This document shows positions 1 to 10,091 of a stretch of 64,000 nucleotides of DNA, in pieces. This DNA comes from Staphylococcus sp. MI 10-1553 (lineage in GTDB: Bacteria; Bacillota; Bacilli; Staphylococcales; Staphylococcaceae): positions 2,294,001 to 2,358,000 of the forward strand of contig NZ_CP048279.1 in assembly GCF_010365305.1 (NCBI RefSeq), in the 5' to 3' direction. The first letter of the stretch is position 1. Each line of letters begins with the position of its first letter. The notes beneath the pieces are model-generated. The model saw only the letters and a program-made list of their open reading frames with translations, had not been told where the DNA came from and did no database searches. Position numbers and translations under genes: made by a program.

Positions 1-317
1 ATAAATCGATTGCTTGTCTTTAATATTTCTTTCTCTACCCTTTAGTATATTCACTTGATTATTCTTTAGCCAGTAGTACCAACTGTCAAAGTCACTTTCA
101 CTTATCGAAAAAGCAATATGTGTGTACGATGATTGACTTATCTCTTTTCTAGGTATATTCTTTTCCTCATTTAGCGCTAACCAAACACCTGCTAGGTAAA
201 ATAGGCTGTGTGCTCCCCTTCAACTAATAATGGCGCTTTTAAGATATCTTTATAGAACTTAATAGAATTTCTTAAATCCGAAACAGAATATGTGATATGA
301 TTGATAGCATTAATCAT
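1..317 (-). pseudogene. fosB: fosB-like fosfomycin thiol transferase, frameshifted and cut by the window edge
   Basis: Read from 317 downwards the translation begins MINAINHITYSVSDLRNSIK and, after a frame change, continues with LAGVWLALNEEKNIPRKEI, SSYTHIAFSIS and DSWYYWLKNNQVNILKGR. This is the vicinal-oxygen-chelate fold of FosB, the metallothiol transferase that adds bacillithiol to fosfomycin. An AAAGGCG ribosome binding site precedes the ATG. One base appears to be missing near 193-200: the frame runs into TAG after YFT, and restoring one base recovers the family sequence. The C-terminal part lies outside the window. Either a real inactivating frameshift or a sequencing error. Confidence 0.8.
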
Positions 318-609
318 GAAATGCGCCTTTCATACTTATCGATTTCATTTATTTCAACGATATTTTACACTATATTTTGCTCAAACAAAATAATAGTTAT
401 AAATTCCACTATTTAATGAGTATGATTTTTTAGTATGTACTTCTAAAAATATGAGATAAAGTGGATTTCGATATGATTCCTAAAGAAAACATTATAGTCT
501 TGGCAAATATAGACCTTGAAAAAGACGCTGAACATAAACTAACAATTTAATAAAAAAATTCCTCTCGTCATTAAAAAAACAAGTCCTTCTCCATTCCTTG
601 TTCAATCAA
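318..609. other. Intergenic stretch without a supported gene
   Basis: AT-rich DNA between the fosB-like fragment and the superantigen. The only open frame with an ATG that I examined (473-550, plus strand, 25 codons) has no ribosome binding site and no recognisable product. Nothing else is supported. Confidence 0.5.
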
Positions 610-635
610 AAAGCAAGCACCGAAATGCCTGCTTT
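610..635 (-). terminator. Terminator of the superantigen gene
   Basis: On the minus strand AAAGCAGGCA pairs with TGCTTGCTTT (one G-U pair) around a 6-nt loop, followed by a run of T. It lies 27 bases past the superantigen stop codon. Confidence 0.75.
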
Positions 636-661
636 CAAAACTCAACCATCAACAATGGCCT

Positions 662-1459
662 TTATTTCTTTGTTAAATGAACTTCAATTTTTACACTTTT
701 AGAGTCAACAGTCTTATTATCAGCATATATCATTAAATACTTAGATTGATCAAAAGAATTGCCAGGTGGGGGCATCATATCATACCAAAAGGAATCGCCG
801 TTATATTCAATAAACTTGATATACCCTGTTTCGTATGGTGAACTTCGATCGTCATATAATTTTAATTTCTTAACCAAAAAATTTCTAGCTTTCACATCAA
901 GTTCTTGCGCCGTTACAAGTTTCTTGTCGGTTTGTATGTCAAAAGATAAAGTATGCCGATTGTCTTCATAAACTTGTATCACAACCGATTGTGATTCATT
1001 ATTATCAAAATGATTGCCTTTATAGTCAGTCAAACCTCCATACATACAAGTTTTGTTCTTAGTTTCATTATTATCTTTTTCTTGTGCAGAGTAATAACAT
1101 CTCGCATAATAATTTGTGCCAAAAATATCTACATGTTGATTTCTATATTTTCCAGCTAACTCTTTACTCAAGAATTCGGTCTTAACTAGTTGATTACTTT
1201 GCGACTTAGGATTTTTTATATTGAAGATTAAATCATGTGCTAAAAAACTATCGATAGATTTAACATTTTGGTCTGATATAAAATCATCTTCATACAAATA
1301 TCTCATGTTCCCCATTACTCCTGCAAATTCGCTTGATTTGTGCAATTGATCTGGTGTGGGGTCTGGTGAACGCTCTGCTAAAGCAACAGACCCACTTGCC
1401 ATCATGAGTATGAATGTAACGCTACAAAATATACTTATAACAAATCGTTTCTTGTTCAT
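662..1459 (-). CDS. SEC/SEB-type staphylococcal enterotoxin (pyrogenic superantigen)
   Basis: Secreted superantigen that cross-links MHC class II and T-cell receptor V-beta chains. The 265-residue precursor has a signal peptide (residues 1 to about 28, ending SVALA), the mature start ERSPDPTPDQLHKSSEF typical of SEB/SEC, a cystine loop between C121 and C138 (KTCMYGG), the family signature from about 179 to 202 (K..VTAQELD.K.R.FL....LY) and the conserved SPYETGYIKFIE and FWYDMMP blocks. It is closest to the SEC group but differs at many positions; the HEGNH zinc motif of SEC is replaced by YKGNH. It could be the SE-int type described from the S. intermedius group; the allele needs a database comparison. 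GGGGAG precedes the ATG. It sits next to the ssrA 3' end with its own terminator, which fits horizontal acquisition. Confidence 0.9.
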   Translation of the reverse strand: MNKKRFVISIFCSVTFILMMASGSVALAERSPDPTPDQLHKSSEFAGVMGNMRYLYEDDFISDQNVKSIDSFLAHDLIFNIKNPKSQSNQLVKTEFLSKELAGKYRNQHVDIFGTNYYARCYYSAQEKDNNETKNKTCMYGGLTDYKGNHFDNNESQSVVIQVYEDNRHTLSFDIQTDKKLVTAQELDVKARNFLVKKLKLYDDRSSPYETGYIKFIEYNGDSFWYDMMPPPGNSFDQSKYLMIYADNKTVDSKSVKIEVHLTKK

Positions 1460-1697
1460 AGTGTTCTCCCCTATTCTACATTCTCAAGTATACCTATACA
1501 ACTTATAATAATTTAAATATATAAAAATATCAACTTGTTAAAAACAAAAATTAATAACAATACGAAAACCTTTACCCAGTCATCCTCTATTTCATCATGC
1601 TTCCCTCGATTTTTGGGATGAACATTCATTTTATAACATTGGTCATTTTCATAAAATGATAGCTTTCACAACAAATTACCACTTTCTTTCCACACAA

Positions 1698-1757
1698 AAA
1701 AGCAAGGTCGATGTGTTAGCGTCATACACTCTTGACACTTTATCGACACTTGCTTTT
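1698..1757. terminator. Bulged hairpin with flanking A and T runs
   Basis: AAAAGCAAGGTCGAT (1698-1712) pairs with ATCGACACTTGCTTTT (1742-1757) with one bulged A. It is flanked by an A run on the left and T bases on the right, so it could terminate transcription from either side. Confidence 0.6.
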
Positions 1758-1785
1758 CAAAAACCCTGTTATTACAAGGTGCTAG

Positions 1786-1799
1786 CTTTATATGTAGTG
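1786..1799 (+). repeat. Direct repeat copy 1 of the sequence at the ssrA 3' end
   Basis: CTTTATATGTAGTG occurs here and again at 1979-1992, where it overlaps the last two bases of the tmRNA gene. The spacing is 193 bp. It may be a trace of an integration event at the ssrA 3' end, or chance. Confidence 0.45.
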
Positions 1800-1908
1800 A
1801 TTGAAGAAGAGCCAAAGTAAGCACAATCATGAAAAATTATTGATGGTCAGTTTCTTTGGTCAACGTATATATTTTGACCATTAAATCACCAAAATATCAA
1901 AAATAATG

Positions 1909-1956
1909 AAAAACACCTTACAAACGTTAATACATCAATGTTTGTAAGGTGTTTTT
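1909..1956. terminator. ssrA: Strong bidirectional terminator after ssrA
   Basis: A 17-bp perfect stem, AAAAACACCTTACAAAC (1909-1925) with its complement at 1940-1956, and a 14-nt loop. It has A bases before and T bases after the stem. It lies 35 bases beyond the tmRNA 3' end and can stop transcription from both sides. Confidence 0.85.
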
Positions 1957-1978
1957 AAAATCTAAATATTAGCAATCA

Positions 1979-1992
1979 CTTTATATGTAGTG
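1979..1992 (+). repeat. Direct repeat copy 2, at the ssrA 3' end
   Basis: Second copy of CTTTATATGTAGTG (first at 1786-1799). Its right end overlaps the complement of the tmRNA CCA end. Confidence 0.45.
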
Positions 1993-2347
1993 GAGACGGC
2001 GGGATTTGAACCCGCGTCCAGAGGTCCTGATACAAATGTTTCTACGTGTGTAGTCTATCGTTCAATTTCACATCACGCAAGGCGATAGACAGCCAACATG
2101 ATGCTAGTTTGATTCATCTCTTCTCGCCAGACTTCAAACGGCAGTGACGAGCGTATCCTACTCAAGTTGAATCACGTTAACAGCACATAGGCGATGCTGT
2201 TAGGTGATGCAGAGTGCGCTTAGGCAGCTGCTGCGAAGTTATTGTTAGTTTTGCCAGTTATTATAAACTGATGTGTTGGTAACGAAGACAACCCTCCGAC
2301 ACGCTTCATGAGCTCGGGGGACCCCTGTCGAATCCATAAACGTCCCC
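1991..2347 (-). ncRNA. ssrA: tmRNA (ssrA)
   Basis: Transfer-messenger RNA, which rescues stalled ribosomes with SmpB. The 5' end (GGGGACGTTTATGGATTCGA, minus strand from 2347) and 3' end (GGGTTCAAATCCCGCCGTCT then CCA, ending at 1991) are the conserved tRNA-like halves. The reading frame GGC AAA ACT AAC AAT AAC TTC GCA GCA GCT GCC TAA near 2220-2255 encodes the tag GKTNNNFAAAA; S. aureus has GKSNNNFAVAA. It lies directly downstream of smpB. Its 3' end matches, to my recollection, an attachment core used by some staphylococcal pathogenicity islands, and the superantigen gene lies just past it. Confidence 0.97.
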
Positions 2348-2387
2348 ATAGTATTCAATGTGCTTCCGTTATATGAAAGCACATTAT

Positions 2388-2416
2388 ATCATATCAAAAA
2401 TTGACATACTTCGCAA
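2388..2416 (-). promoter_or_regulatory. Probable ssrA promoter
   Basis: On the minus strand TTGCGA (2416-2411), a 17-bp spacer and TATGAT (2393-2388). TATAAT partly overlaps just downstream. It lies between smpB and the mature tmRNA start, so ssrA can be transcribed alone. Confidence 0.6.
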
Positions 2417-2420
2417 ATTC

Positions 2421-2885
2421 TTAATATTTTTGTTTCATCGCACGGTCCATATCACGTTGAACCGCTTTTTCTTTTAATGATTGACGCTTATCATATTTTT
2501 TCTTACCACGTGCAACACCTAATAATACTTTGCAATTTCCATGTTTTAGATAGAGTTTGAGCGGAATGATTGAATAACCAATCTCACGTGTACGCTCGCC
2601 TAACTTCAAAATCTCACGTTTGTGTAGTAACAGTTTACGTACACGTAGCGGATCATGATTAAATCGGTTGCCCTCTTCATAAGGCGCAATATGCATATTA
2701 TGCAAGAAGATTTCGCCATGTTTCACTTGTGCATAACTATCTTTTAAATTGGCACTCCCACGACGAATCGATTTAATTTCAGTCCCTTGTAACGCAATGC
2801 CCGCTTCAATCGTGTCCTCGATGTTATAGTCATGGCGCGCTTTACGATTTTCTGCTAATGTGCCTTTTCCTGATTTTTTTGGCAT
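2421..2885 (-). CDS. smpB: SsrA-binding protein SmpB
   Basis: Binds the tRNA-like domain of tmRNA and places it in the A site of stalled ribosomes. The 154-residue protein contains the oligonucleotide-binding core ([46 protein letters not shown]) and the basic C-terminal tail ([19 protein letters not shown]). I chose the ATG at 2885, six to seven bases after GAGGTG; an in-frame GTG at 2894 lies inside that ribosome binding site and is unlikely to be the start. It lies 10 bp after rnr, whose TGA adjoins the ribosome binding site, so the two are probably translationally coupled. Confidence 0.97.
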   Translation of the reverse strand: MPKKSGKGTLAENRKARHDYNIEDTIEAGIALQGTEIKSIRRGSANLKDSYAQVKHGEIFLHNMHIAPYEEGNRFNHDPLRVRKLLLHKREILKLGERTREIGYSIIPLKLYLKHGNCKVLLGVARGKKKYDKRQSLKEKAVQRDMDRAMKQKY

Positions 2886-2895
2886 TGGTTTCACC

Positions 2896-5259
2896 TCAAA
2901 TTATTTTTTTCTTTTTACGTGCCTTTTTCTTCACTTTTTTACCTTTATAAAACGGCTTATGTTGTGTATTACCTGATTTTTCACGTTGTCTGGCATTCTT
3001 ACCTTTACGTGATTTACGCTTTTTCTTTTTATCATTTTTCTCAAATTGATTGCCTTTTGTCTTCGCTTGAATTGTTTTACCGCGTGGCTCTCTTTCACGT
3101 TTCGAGCCCACATCAATCGGCATCCCTACAATTTGGAAATCGATTTGACGTTCATCCACATCGACGTGAATGACTTTAACTTTCACGACATCACCAATGC
3201 GGTAAACTTTTGCTTTTCGTTCACCAATCAATGCCATTTGACGCTCATCAAAATGGTAATAGTCATCAGACATATTTTGCATGTTGACCATACCTTCAAT
3301 CGTGTTTGGCAATTCTACAAACATACCAAAATTCGCGACAGAACTAATGACACCTTCAAATTCATCGCCAATATGTTGAATCATGAACTCTGCTTTTTTC
3401 AGTTCATCTGTATCACGTTCTGCATCAATGGCACGACGTTCACGATTTGATGTATGCTCAGCAATTTGTGGCAGCTTGTCTTCCCATTCATGCATTGCAC
3501 GGCCATCCATTGACTTTTCGATCAAATATTTACGCACTAAACGATGAACAATCAAGTCTGGATAACGACGAATTGGTGACGTAAAATGCGTATAATAATC
3601 TGCTGCTAAGCCGAAATGTCCTAAGTTATCGGCATCATAACGTGCTTGTTGCATTGAACGTAACATCATCGTTGAAATGACCATGTCTTCCGGGCGTCCA
3701 GCAATTTCTTCATTAATGTTTTGAAGTGTGCTCGGATGAATATCTTCGCCTGTTCCTTTCACCATAATGCCAAAGTTCGTAATAAAATCAAAGAACTGAC
3801 GGAGACGTTCTGACTTCGGCTGTTCGTGAATGCGGTAAATGAATGGCACTTCCATTTTATTGAAATGCTCTGCCACTGTTTCGTTCGCAATCAACATAAA
3901 TGATTCGATTAAACGTTCACCTTCACCACGTTCACGCGTGACGACTTCTTTCGGAATACCTTCCTCATTCACGATGACTTTCGCTTCTTTAATATCAAAG
4001 TCGATCTCGCCACGCTTTTTACGCATAGCAATCAATTGTTGCGATAACGTTTGGGCTAAATCTAACATCGGCACGATTTCTGGATATTGTGCTCTTGTCG
4101 CTGCATCTTTGTCTGTCATGATCCGATTCACAGCGTCATAAGTCATACGTGCATTAGAATGAATCACACTTTCAAAAATCTCGTGTTTGACCACTTGGCC
4201 TTGTGCATCAATTTCCATTCGACAACTCATCGCTAAACGGTCCACCTCAGGATTTAACGAACAAATACCGTTACTCAATCGGTGTGGAATCATCGGAATC
4301 ACACGATCGACTAAATAGACACTTGTTGCGCGGTCATACGCTTCACGGTCTAACGCCGAACCTTCTGTGACATAATAGCTCACGTCCGCAATGCTGACCG
4401 TCAATTCCGTGTTGCCATTGCCTAGCTTTTTCACAGCAATGGCATCATCTAAGTCTTTCGCATCTGCGCCATCGATCGTTATCGTCAGTTCATCTCTTAA
4501 GTCACGACGCCCTTTAAGTTCATCTGGTTGAATCGTTTCAGGTACATCTTCTGCTTCTTTCAATACATCATCAGGAAACTCAATTTCTATGCCATGTTGG
4601 TAAATGATCGATAAAATATCAACACCAGGATCATTTTTATGGCCTAAAATCGCTGAAATTTGACCCTCTGGACTGTTCGTACCATCAGAGTATTGCGTGA
4701 TCTGCACTAACACTTTATGACCTTCTACCGCACCGAGTTCTTGACCTTTTGGCACGAAGATATCTTGCATAATACGTTTATCATCAGGCACAACGAAACC
4801 GAAGTGACGCGCTTCAGAAAATGTACCGACAACTTGTTTAATTGAGTGGGATTCGATTGCCTTCACTTCACCTTCGAACTTGCCTTTACGGAAATCACCA
4901 CGCGACTTCTTCACTTCTACTAATACGACGTCGCCATCCATCGCACGGTTGATTTTTGTCGGTGGAATAAAGATGTCTTCCATTTCGTTGTCATCCGGAC
5001 GTAAAAAGGCAAACCCCTTTTTATTTTGGCTTAACGTCCCTCTCACTAAACCTGAATTTGTCTTCTGTTGTTGTTTTTGATAACGGTCTTGTTTCGTACG
5101 CGTCACCATTCCTGTTTGTTCTAACTCTACCAAAATCTTAATAAGGGCACGAAATGAATCCGCACTACTTAGTCCTAATGCATCTTGGAAGTCAGATACA
5201 GACATGGGTTCATAGTCTGCACTTTTGATAATTGCTATAATCTCTTCTTTTAAATTCAT
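2896..5259 (-). CDS. rnr: Ribonuclease R (3'-5' exoribonuclease)
   Basis: Degrades structured RNA and helps destroy non-stop mRNA released by trans-translation, which fits its position before smpB. The 787 residues show an N-terminal winged-helix region (1-80), cold-shock/OB domains, the RNB catalytic domain with acidic motif [14 protein letters not shown] near 265-280, an S1 domain near 625-705 ([20 protein letters not shown]) and a very basic Lys/Arg tail. The length is normal for staphylococcal RNase R. AAAGGAGGAG precedes the ATG. Confidence 0.97.
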   Translation of the reverse strand: MNLKEEIIAIIKSADYEPMSVSDFQDALGLSSADSFRALIKILVELEQTGMVTRTKQDRYQKQQQKTNSGLVRGTLSQNKKGFAFLRPDDNEMEDIFIPPTKINRAMDGDVVLVEVKKSRGDFRKGKFEGEVKAIESHSIKQVVGTFSEARHFGFVVPDDKRIMQDIFVPKGQELGAVEGHKVLVQITQYSDGTNSPEGQISAILGHKNDPGVDILSIIYQHGIEIEFPDDVLKEAEDVPETIQPDELKGRRDLRDELTITIDGADAKDLDDAIAVKKLGNGNTELTVSIADVSYYVTEGSALDREAYDRATSVYLVDRVIPMIPHRLSNGICSLNPEVDRLAMSCRMEIDAQGQVVKHEIFESVIHSNARMTYDAVNRIMTDKDAATRAQYPEIVPMLDLAQTLSQQLIAMRKKRGEIDFDIKEAKVIVNEEGIPKEVVTRERGEGERLIESFMLIANETVAEHFNKMEVPFIYRIHEQPKSERLRQFFDFITNFGIMVKGTGEDIHPSTLQNINEEIAGRPEDMVISTMMLRSMQQARYDADNLGHFGLAADYYTHFTSPIRRYPDLIVHRLVRKYLIEKSMDGRAMHEWEDKLPQIAEHTSNRERRAIDAERDTDELKKAEFMIQHIGDEFEGVISSVANFGMFVELPNTIEGMVNMQNMSDDYYHFDERQMALIGERKAKVYRIGDVVKVKVIHVDVDERQIDFQIVGMPIDVGSKREREPRGKTIQAKTKGNQFEKNDKKKKRKSRKGKNARQREKSGNTQHKPFYKGKKVKKKARKKKKII

Positions 5260-5313
5260 TTTGCTCCTCCTTTCTTTTTATAAAATAGTTAAAATATATA
5301 TGTTATCGCCTCT

Positions 5314-6054
5314 TTATTCAGACCAATCTAACGACTCTAAAAATTGATAAACATCTTCAAATACTGCTTCTTTTTCTTTATCAATAGTGATGACGTGACC
5401 TGATTCTTTGTACCAAGAAATTCGTTTTTCGTCCGACATCACTTCATCATAAATGACGTTGGCAGAATCTGGGTTAATCATCTCATCTTGTTCGGCTTGT
5501 ATCACTAAAATAGGATCAATCACTTCATCCACACTGTCACGCACTTCTTGAATCGTCCCTTGTAACTCTCTCAATGTGTCAGTCGGATGAAACGCTGCCA
5601 TTTCGCGCTCAATCGTCTCGTCATCTTTACCTTCATATTTTTTAAATTGGCGGGCATAGTCTAACACACCTTCATACATTGTCCCTTCAGTTTTAATGTA
5701 CATCGGTGAGCACATCGTTACAATACCCTTTACAGTGCGATTTAAGCTTAGTTTTAATGCAAAAACGCCACCTAATGATAAACCAGCGACGGCGATTTCG
5801 TCATAACCTTGTTCCACTAAAAATTCATAACCATCGAGCACATCTTTATACCAAACGTGGGGACTCGATTGTAAAATTTCTTCAGGTGGTGCCGCATGCC
5901 CTTCATAATGAGGCGCATAAGACGTGTACCCTTTTTTCTGTAAAAAGCGCCCTAATTGTCTGACATCTGAACTGTTGCCAGTAAAACCGTGTAATAATAA
6001 CACTGCACGTTTCCCTTCCTCAAAAAAGAAAGGTTTCGGTAATTGAATCTTCAT
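5314..6054 (-). CDS. est: Carboxylesterase (Est30 type, alpha/beta hydrolase)
   Basis: Cytoplasmic serine esterase of the family of Geobacillus Est30. 246 residues; [11 protein letters not shown] forms the oxyanion region, GLSLGG holds the nucleophile Ser93, Asp190 lies in [11 protein letters not shown] and His220 in ESGHVITID. These are the expected triad positions. It stands between secG and rnr as in S. aureus. The physiological substrate is not known; the family prefers short-chain esters. Confidence 0.93.
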   Translation of the reverse strand: MKIQLPKPFFFEEGKRAVLLLHGFTGNSSDVRQLGRFLQKKGYTSYAPHYEGHAAPPEEILQSSPHVWYKDVLDGYEFLVEQGYDEIAVAGLSLGGVFALKLSLNRTVKGIVTMCSPMYIKTEGTMYEGVLDYARQFKKYEGKDDETIEREMAAFHPTDTLRELQGTIQEVRDSVDEVIDPILVIQAEQDEMINPDSANVIYDEVMSDEKRISWYKESGHVITIDKEKEAVFEDVYQFLESLDWSE

Positions 6055-6116
6055 CGGTAAACTCTCGTCCTTTCAATAACTCATACACTCTATTTTATCG
6101 GTTTGACACGGTGTAC

Positions 6117-6152
6117 ACAAACAAAAAAGTCCGACTTTTCAACGGCCGGACT
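6117..6152 (-). terminator. Terminator after secG
   Basis: On the minus strand AGTCCG pairs with CGGACT across a GC-rich loop and is followed by TTTTTTG. It starts directly at the secG stop codon, so est and rnr may need their own promoter or read-through. Confidence 0.7.
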
Positions 6153-6386
6153 CTACATATTGAAGTAACTGATACCTAACATTAATACAAAGAAAATAAT
6201 CGAAAGTACAATTGTCAATCTATGCAAAAATAAATCTACACCACGTTGTTTTTGTTTACCAAATAATTGTTCAGCACCACCACTAATGGCACCTGATAAG
6301 CCATTGCTTTTACCTTCTTGTAATAAAACAACAGTGATGAGCGCGATACAGTCAATAATGAGTAATACTACGAAAAAACTATGCAT
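6153..6386 (-). CDS. secG: Preprotein translocase subunit SecG
   Basis: Small membrane subunit of the SecYEG channel. 77 residues with two transmembrane helices (about 3-22 and 53-73) joined by the conserved loop [20 protein letters not shown] and [10 protein letters not shown]. The ATG at 6386 lies eight bases after GGAGG; an upstream in-frame ATG at 6401 precedes that site and is less likely. Neighbouring est and rnr are in the usual staphylococcal order. Confidence 0.95.
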   Translation of the reverse strand: MHSFFVVLLIIDCIALITVVLLQEGKSNGLSGAISGGAEQLFGKQKQRGVDLFLHRLTIVLSIIFFVLMLGISYFNM

Positions 6387-6454
6387 CAGACTGTCCTCCA
6401 TTCATCATATACGAAAGCTATTTTATCATATATTTAAACGATTCACAACAAGCT

Positions 6455-6922
6455 TTATCGATTAAACGTGGACTTGCGCTTGACACTTACCTTAACCATC
6501 ATCACTGCAAGTACAAGTGATCCAATCATCACTACCGCATATGGGATTAAACCGAAGAAACCTTTCACATGAAAAATCGCTGTGTAAAGTATCGGTGGAT
6601 TCAGTAACGCGTTGAAAATTTGCGAAACGAAGACCGCTAACATAAACCACCATAAATAAGGATGTTGATTTTTTAATGCGACCACGCCAGCTGCATTCGC
6701 GAGTATGTAAAGAATACCGATGTAACGCAGACTGTTGTTAATCGCATTAATACTATTTTCAGTCGCTTTATTACCCGAATGTTCAAGCATATACGTCACG
6801 ACTTGACCATCCACGATCACGACTTGATGGATCACTAAACAAACAGCGAATAAAAACGACAGATAAGCCAGTAACTTTCCTGTATGTTGGGCACGTAACT
6901 CCGTGTCTTGTAATTGTGGCAT
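6455..6922 (-). CDS. Conserved four-helix membrane protein of unknown function
   Basis: 155 residues with about four hydrophobic segments (17-35, 65-85, 92-112, 123-146), a polar loop between the first two (HSGNKATENSINAINNSLR) and a basic C-terminus (VKRKSTFNR). I do not recognise a named family. It lies between eno and secG, a place where staphylococci have an uncharacterised membrane protein. It has a good upstream ribosome binding site (AGAAGGAGC). Function not assigned. Confidence 0.75.
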   Translation of the reverse strand: MPQLQDTELRAQHTGKLLAYLSFLFAVCLVIHQVVIVDGQVVTYMLEHSGNKATENSINAINNSLRYIGILYILANAAGVVALKNQHPYLWWFMLAVFVSQIFNALLNPPILYTAIFHVKGFFGLIPYAVVMIGSLVLAVMMVKVSVKRKSTFNR

Positions 6923-7229
6923 TTCTTTGCTCCTTCTATATCATATAAGCCTATTATAACAGTTTGAAACAATGAAAGAAAACCTATGTTGAATACACTT
7001 GTTTCAATGTAATAAACGAATTAGCGACAAAACCAGTGCTTATTCGGCATGCGCCACAAAACCACGCTTAAAAGTGATAATAAATATCCAGAGTAATGCG
7101 ATTCAGTCTATCATTGAAAATATCGCACTGATACTCTCTAATTGCATAATGCTCATGACTATTGAAATCAGAACTAATAATGTCAAAACATATTTTATGA
7201 CATTGTAAAACAAAGAAAATACAGCTGAT
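6923..7229. other. Intergenic stretch with a possible membrane-protein remnant
   Basis: About 300 bp without a supported gene. On the minus strand around 7050-7200 a frame reads hydrophobic residues (LTLLVLISIVMSIMQLE), meets TGA, then continues IALLWIFIITFKRG before TAA. It has no start with a ribosome binding site. It could be the end of a decayed membrane protein gene, but this is weak. Confidence 0.35.
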
Positions 7230-8432
7230 TTAGATTGATTGTTTAATATTTACGTTAAAACTTCTCATAATCACCGAAAAAGCAACAACGATGATGAGTA
7301 TTGCTGATGAAGTAAGAATGCTATACCTTACACCTATCATATTCACTATTAATCCAGATAATGCTAAACCTATAGGGTAACCAGCTGTACTGAACGAATA
7401 GTACAAAGAAAATATCCTCCCTTGATTTTGCTCAGGTATATTTTCTTGAATATAAGTCTTGGAAAATATCATTGCTGGAACGGAAATAATGCCAAATAAT
7501 AATGCTAACAAAAGAAAGAAAAGTACATTATGGGATACACCTATAATAAAAAATACGACTCCATGGGCGATAATGGAAAAATCTATAAATTTCCGACTAC
7601 TTTTAACTTTCAATTTAGAAACGAGTATACTCCCTATCACTATACCTAAAGATAAAAGAGATGAAAATAAGGAAAATATGATTGGATTATCACTTATTTC
7701 GTTCTTAATCAATATAGGTATTACAACAGGATATACACCCCATATCAATAAATTCCAAAATGAGTTATTGATTAACAATGATAAAACATGACTCCCTTTA
7801 AAAATGTTTTTCAAGCTGTAATGGTTTGAAACATCTTTTTCTTTTATGTCTCTAGATTTTTCAATATCCAACTTATTGATGAGTTTTAAAAATAGCAATA
7901 GAGAAATTAAAAATGTCATTGCATTAATAATAAATCCGATACTATTGTAATGAAAACTCAAAAAAACGCCGGAAATCATTGGCCCTAAAATAAGCGCGAT
8001 GTCAAATTGAATATAAAGTATGCTATTAGCTGATATTAACTCATTTTTCTTAACGACTTTAGGTAATAAAATATTAGATAATATATCATTAGCTGATGAA
8101 AATGCGCCGGAAACACATAATAAAAAGAATACCGTATATATATTGCCATAATATAATGATATCGGTATGATAAAAAACACAATTGCTCTTGATAAAAAGG
8201 ACACATAGGTTATTAACTTGATATTTTTATCAATCATATACCCAATTAATGGAGCCAATATAATTGAAGGTATCTCTAAACAAAGTAACGCTATAGCAAT
8301 ATATACAGGTTGATTTGTCATAGCATATATGAGCCAAACTAAAAACAGATTAGCCATAGCATCTCCTAAGTTTGAAATAAAACTTCCGCTAAATAAGCTC
8401 AAGAAATCCCTTTGTTTTAACATTGAAATCAT
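7230..8432 (-). CDS. MFS efflux transporter (DHA3, macrolide-efflux-like)
   Basis: 400 residues with about twelve transmembrane helices. The N-terminus LKQRDFLSLFSGSFISNLGDAM and the loop LAPLIGYMIDKN are typical of the DHA3 proton-driven exporters that include MefA-like proteins; the middle loop (about 190-215) is charged. The substrate cannot be told. The gene is markedly richer in AT and AT-ending codons than eno or secG on either side, and S. aureus has no such gene here as far as I recall, so acquisition is likely. GAGG lies nine bases before the ATG at 8432; an internal ATG at 8423 is possible. Confidence 0.85.
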   Translation of the reverse strand: MISMLKQRDFLSLFSGSFISNLGDAMANLFLVWLIYAMTNQPVYIAIALLCLEIPSIILAPLIGYMIDKNIKLITYVSFLSRAIVFFIIPISLYYGNIYTVFFLLCVSGAFSSANDILSNILLPKVVKKNELISANSILYIQFDIALILGPMISGVFLSFHYNSIGFIINAMTFLISLLLFLKLINKLDIEKSRDIKEKDVSNHYSLKNIFKGSHVLSLLINNSFWNLLIWGVYPVVIPILIKNEISDNPIIFSLFSSLLSLGIVIGSILVSKLKVKSSRKFIDFSIIAHGVVFFIIGVSHNVLFFLLLALLFGIISVPAMIFSKTYIQENIPEQNQGRIFSLYYSFSTAGYPIGLALSGLIVNMIGVRYSILTSSAILIIVVAFSVIMRSFNVNIKQSI

Positions 8433-8606
8433 AATACTAACCTCACAAGTACTCTACATTTAATTTATATTCTGTTTTAACAGTTACTACTCGATATAAT
8501 AGACCTCTTATTTTATATTTGATCATAGGTTTTGTTGCTATATATAATTCTGAAGCCTCTATTTTAATTATATACTGTAAATTCAGAAAATTAAATATTA
8601 AACAAT

Positions 8607-8641
8607 TAAAAAAGAGGTTAGAACGTGATGTCCTAACCTCT
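8607..8641 (-). terminator. Terminator of the glycolytic operon after eno
   Basis: AGAGGTTAG (8613-8621) pairs perfectly with CTAACCTCT (8633-8641); on the minus strand the stem is followed by a T run. It ends the gapA-to-eno transcript. Confidence 0.85.
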
Positions 8642-8659
8642 CTTACTTGTGTTATCTAA

Positions 8660-9982
<1,323 letters not shown>

Positions 9983-10091
9983 TCAATCAATTTATAAATA
10001 TACATTCAATAAAATTTGAACATACTTTATTCCATTTTGTATTTGACTACTTAATGCTATTATAGCGATTCATCTGTGTTTCTCAAATGAT

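Noticed and set aside
473..550. 25-codon ORF between fosB and the superantigen gene
   Set aside because: No ribosome binding site and no protein-like or family pattern.
2919..3450. Long antisense frames inside rnr
   Set aside because: Open because of codon bias of the real gene on the other strand; the same holds for antisense frames in pgk, eno, uvrA, secA and nrdE.
6999..7208. 70-codon ORF on the plus strand near the MFS gene
   Set aside because: No ribosome binding site; the opposite strand has a more protein-like but broken frame.
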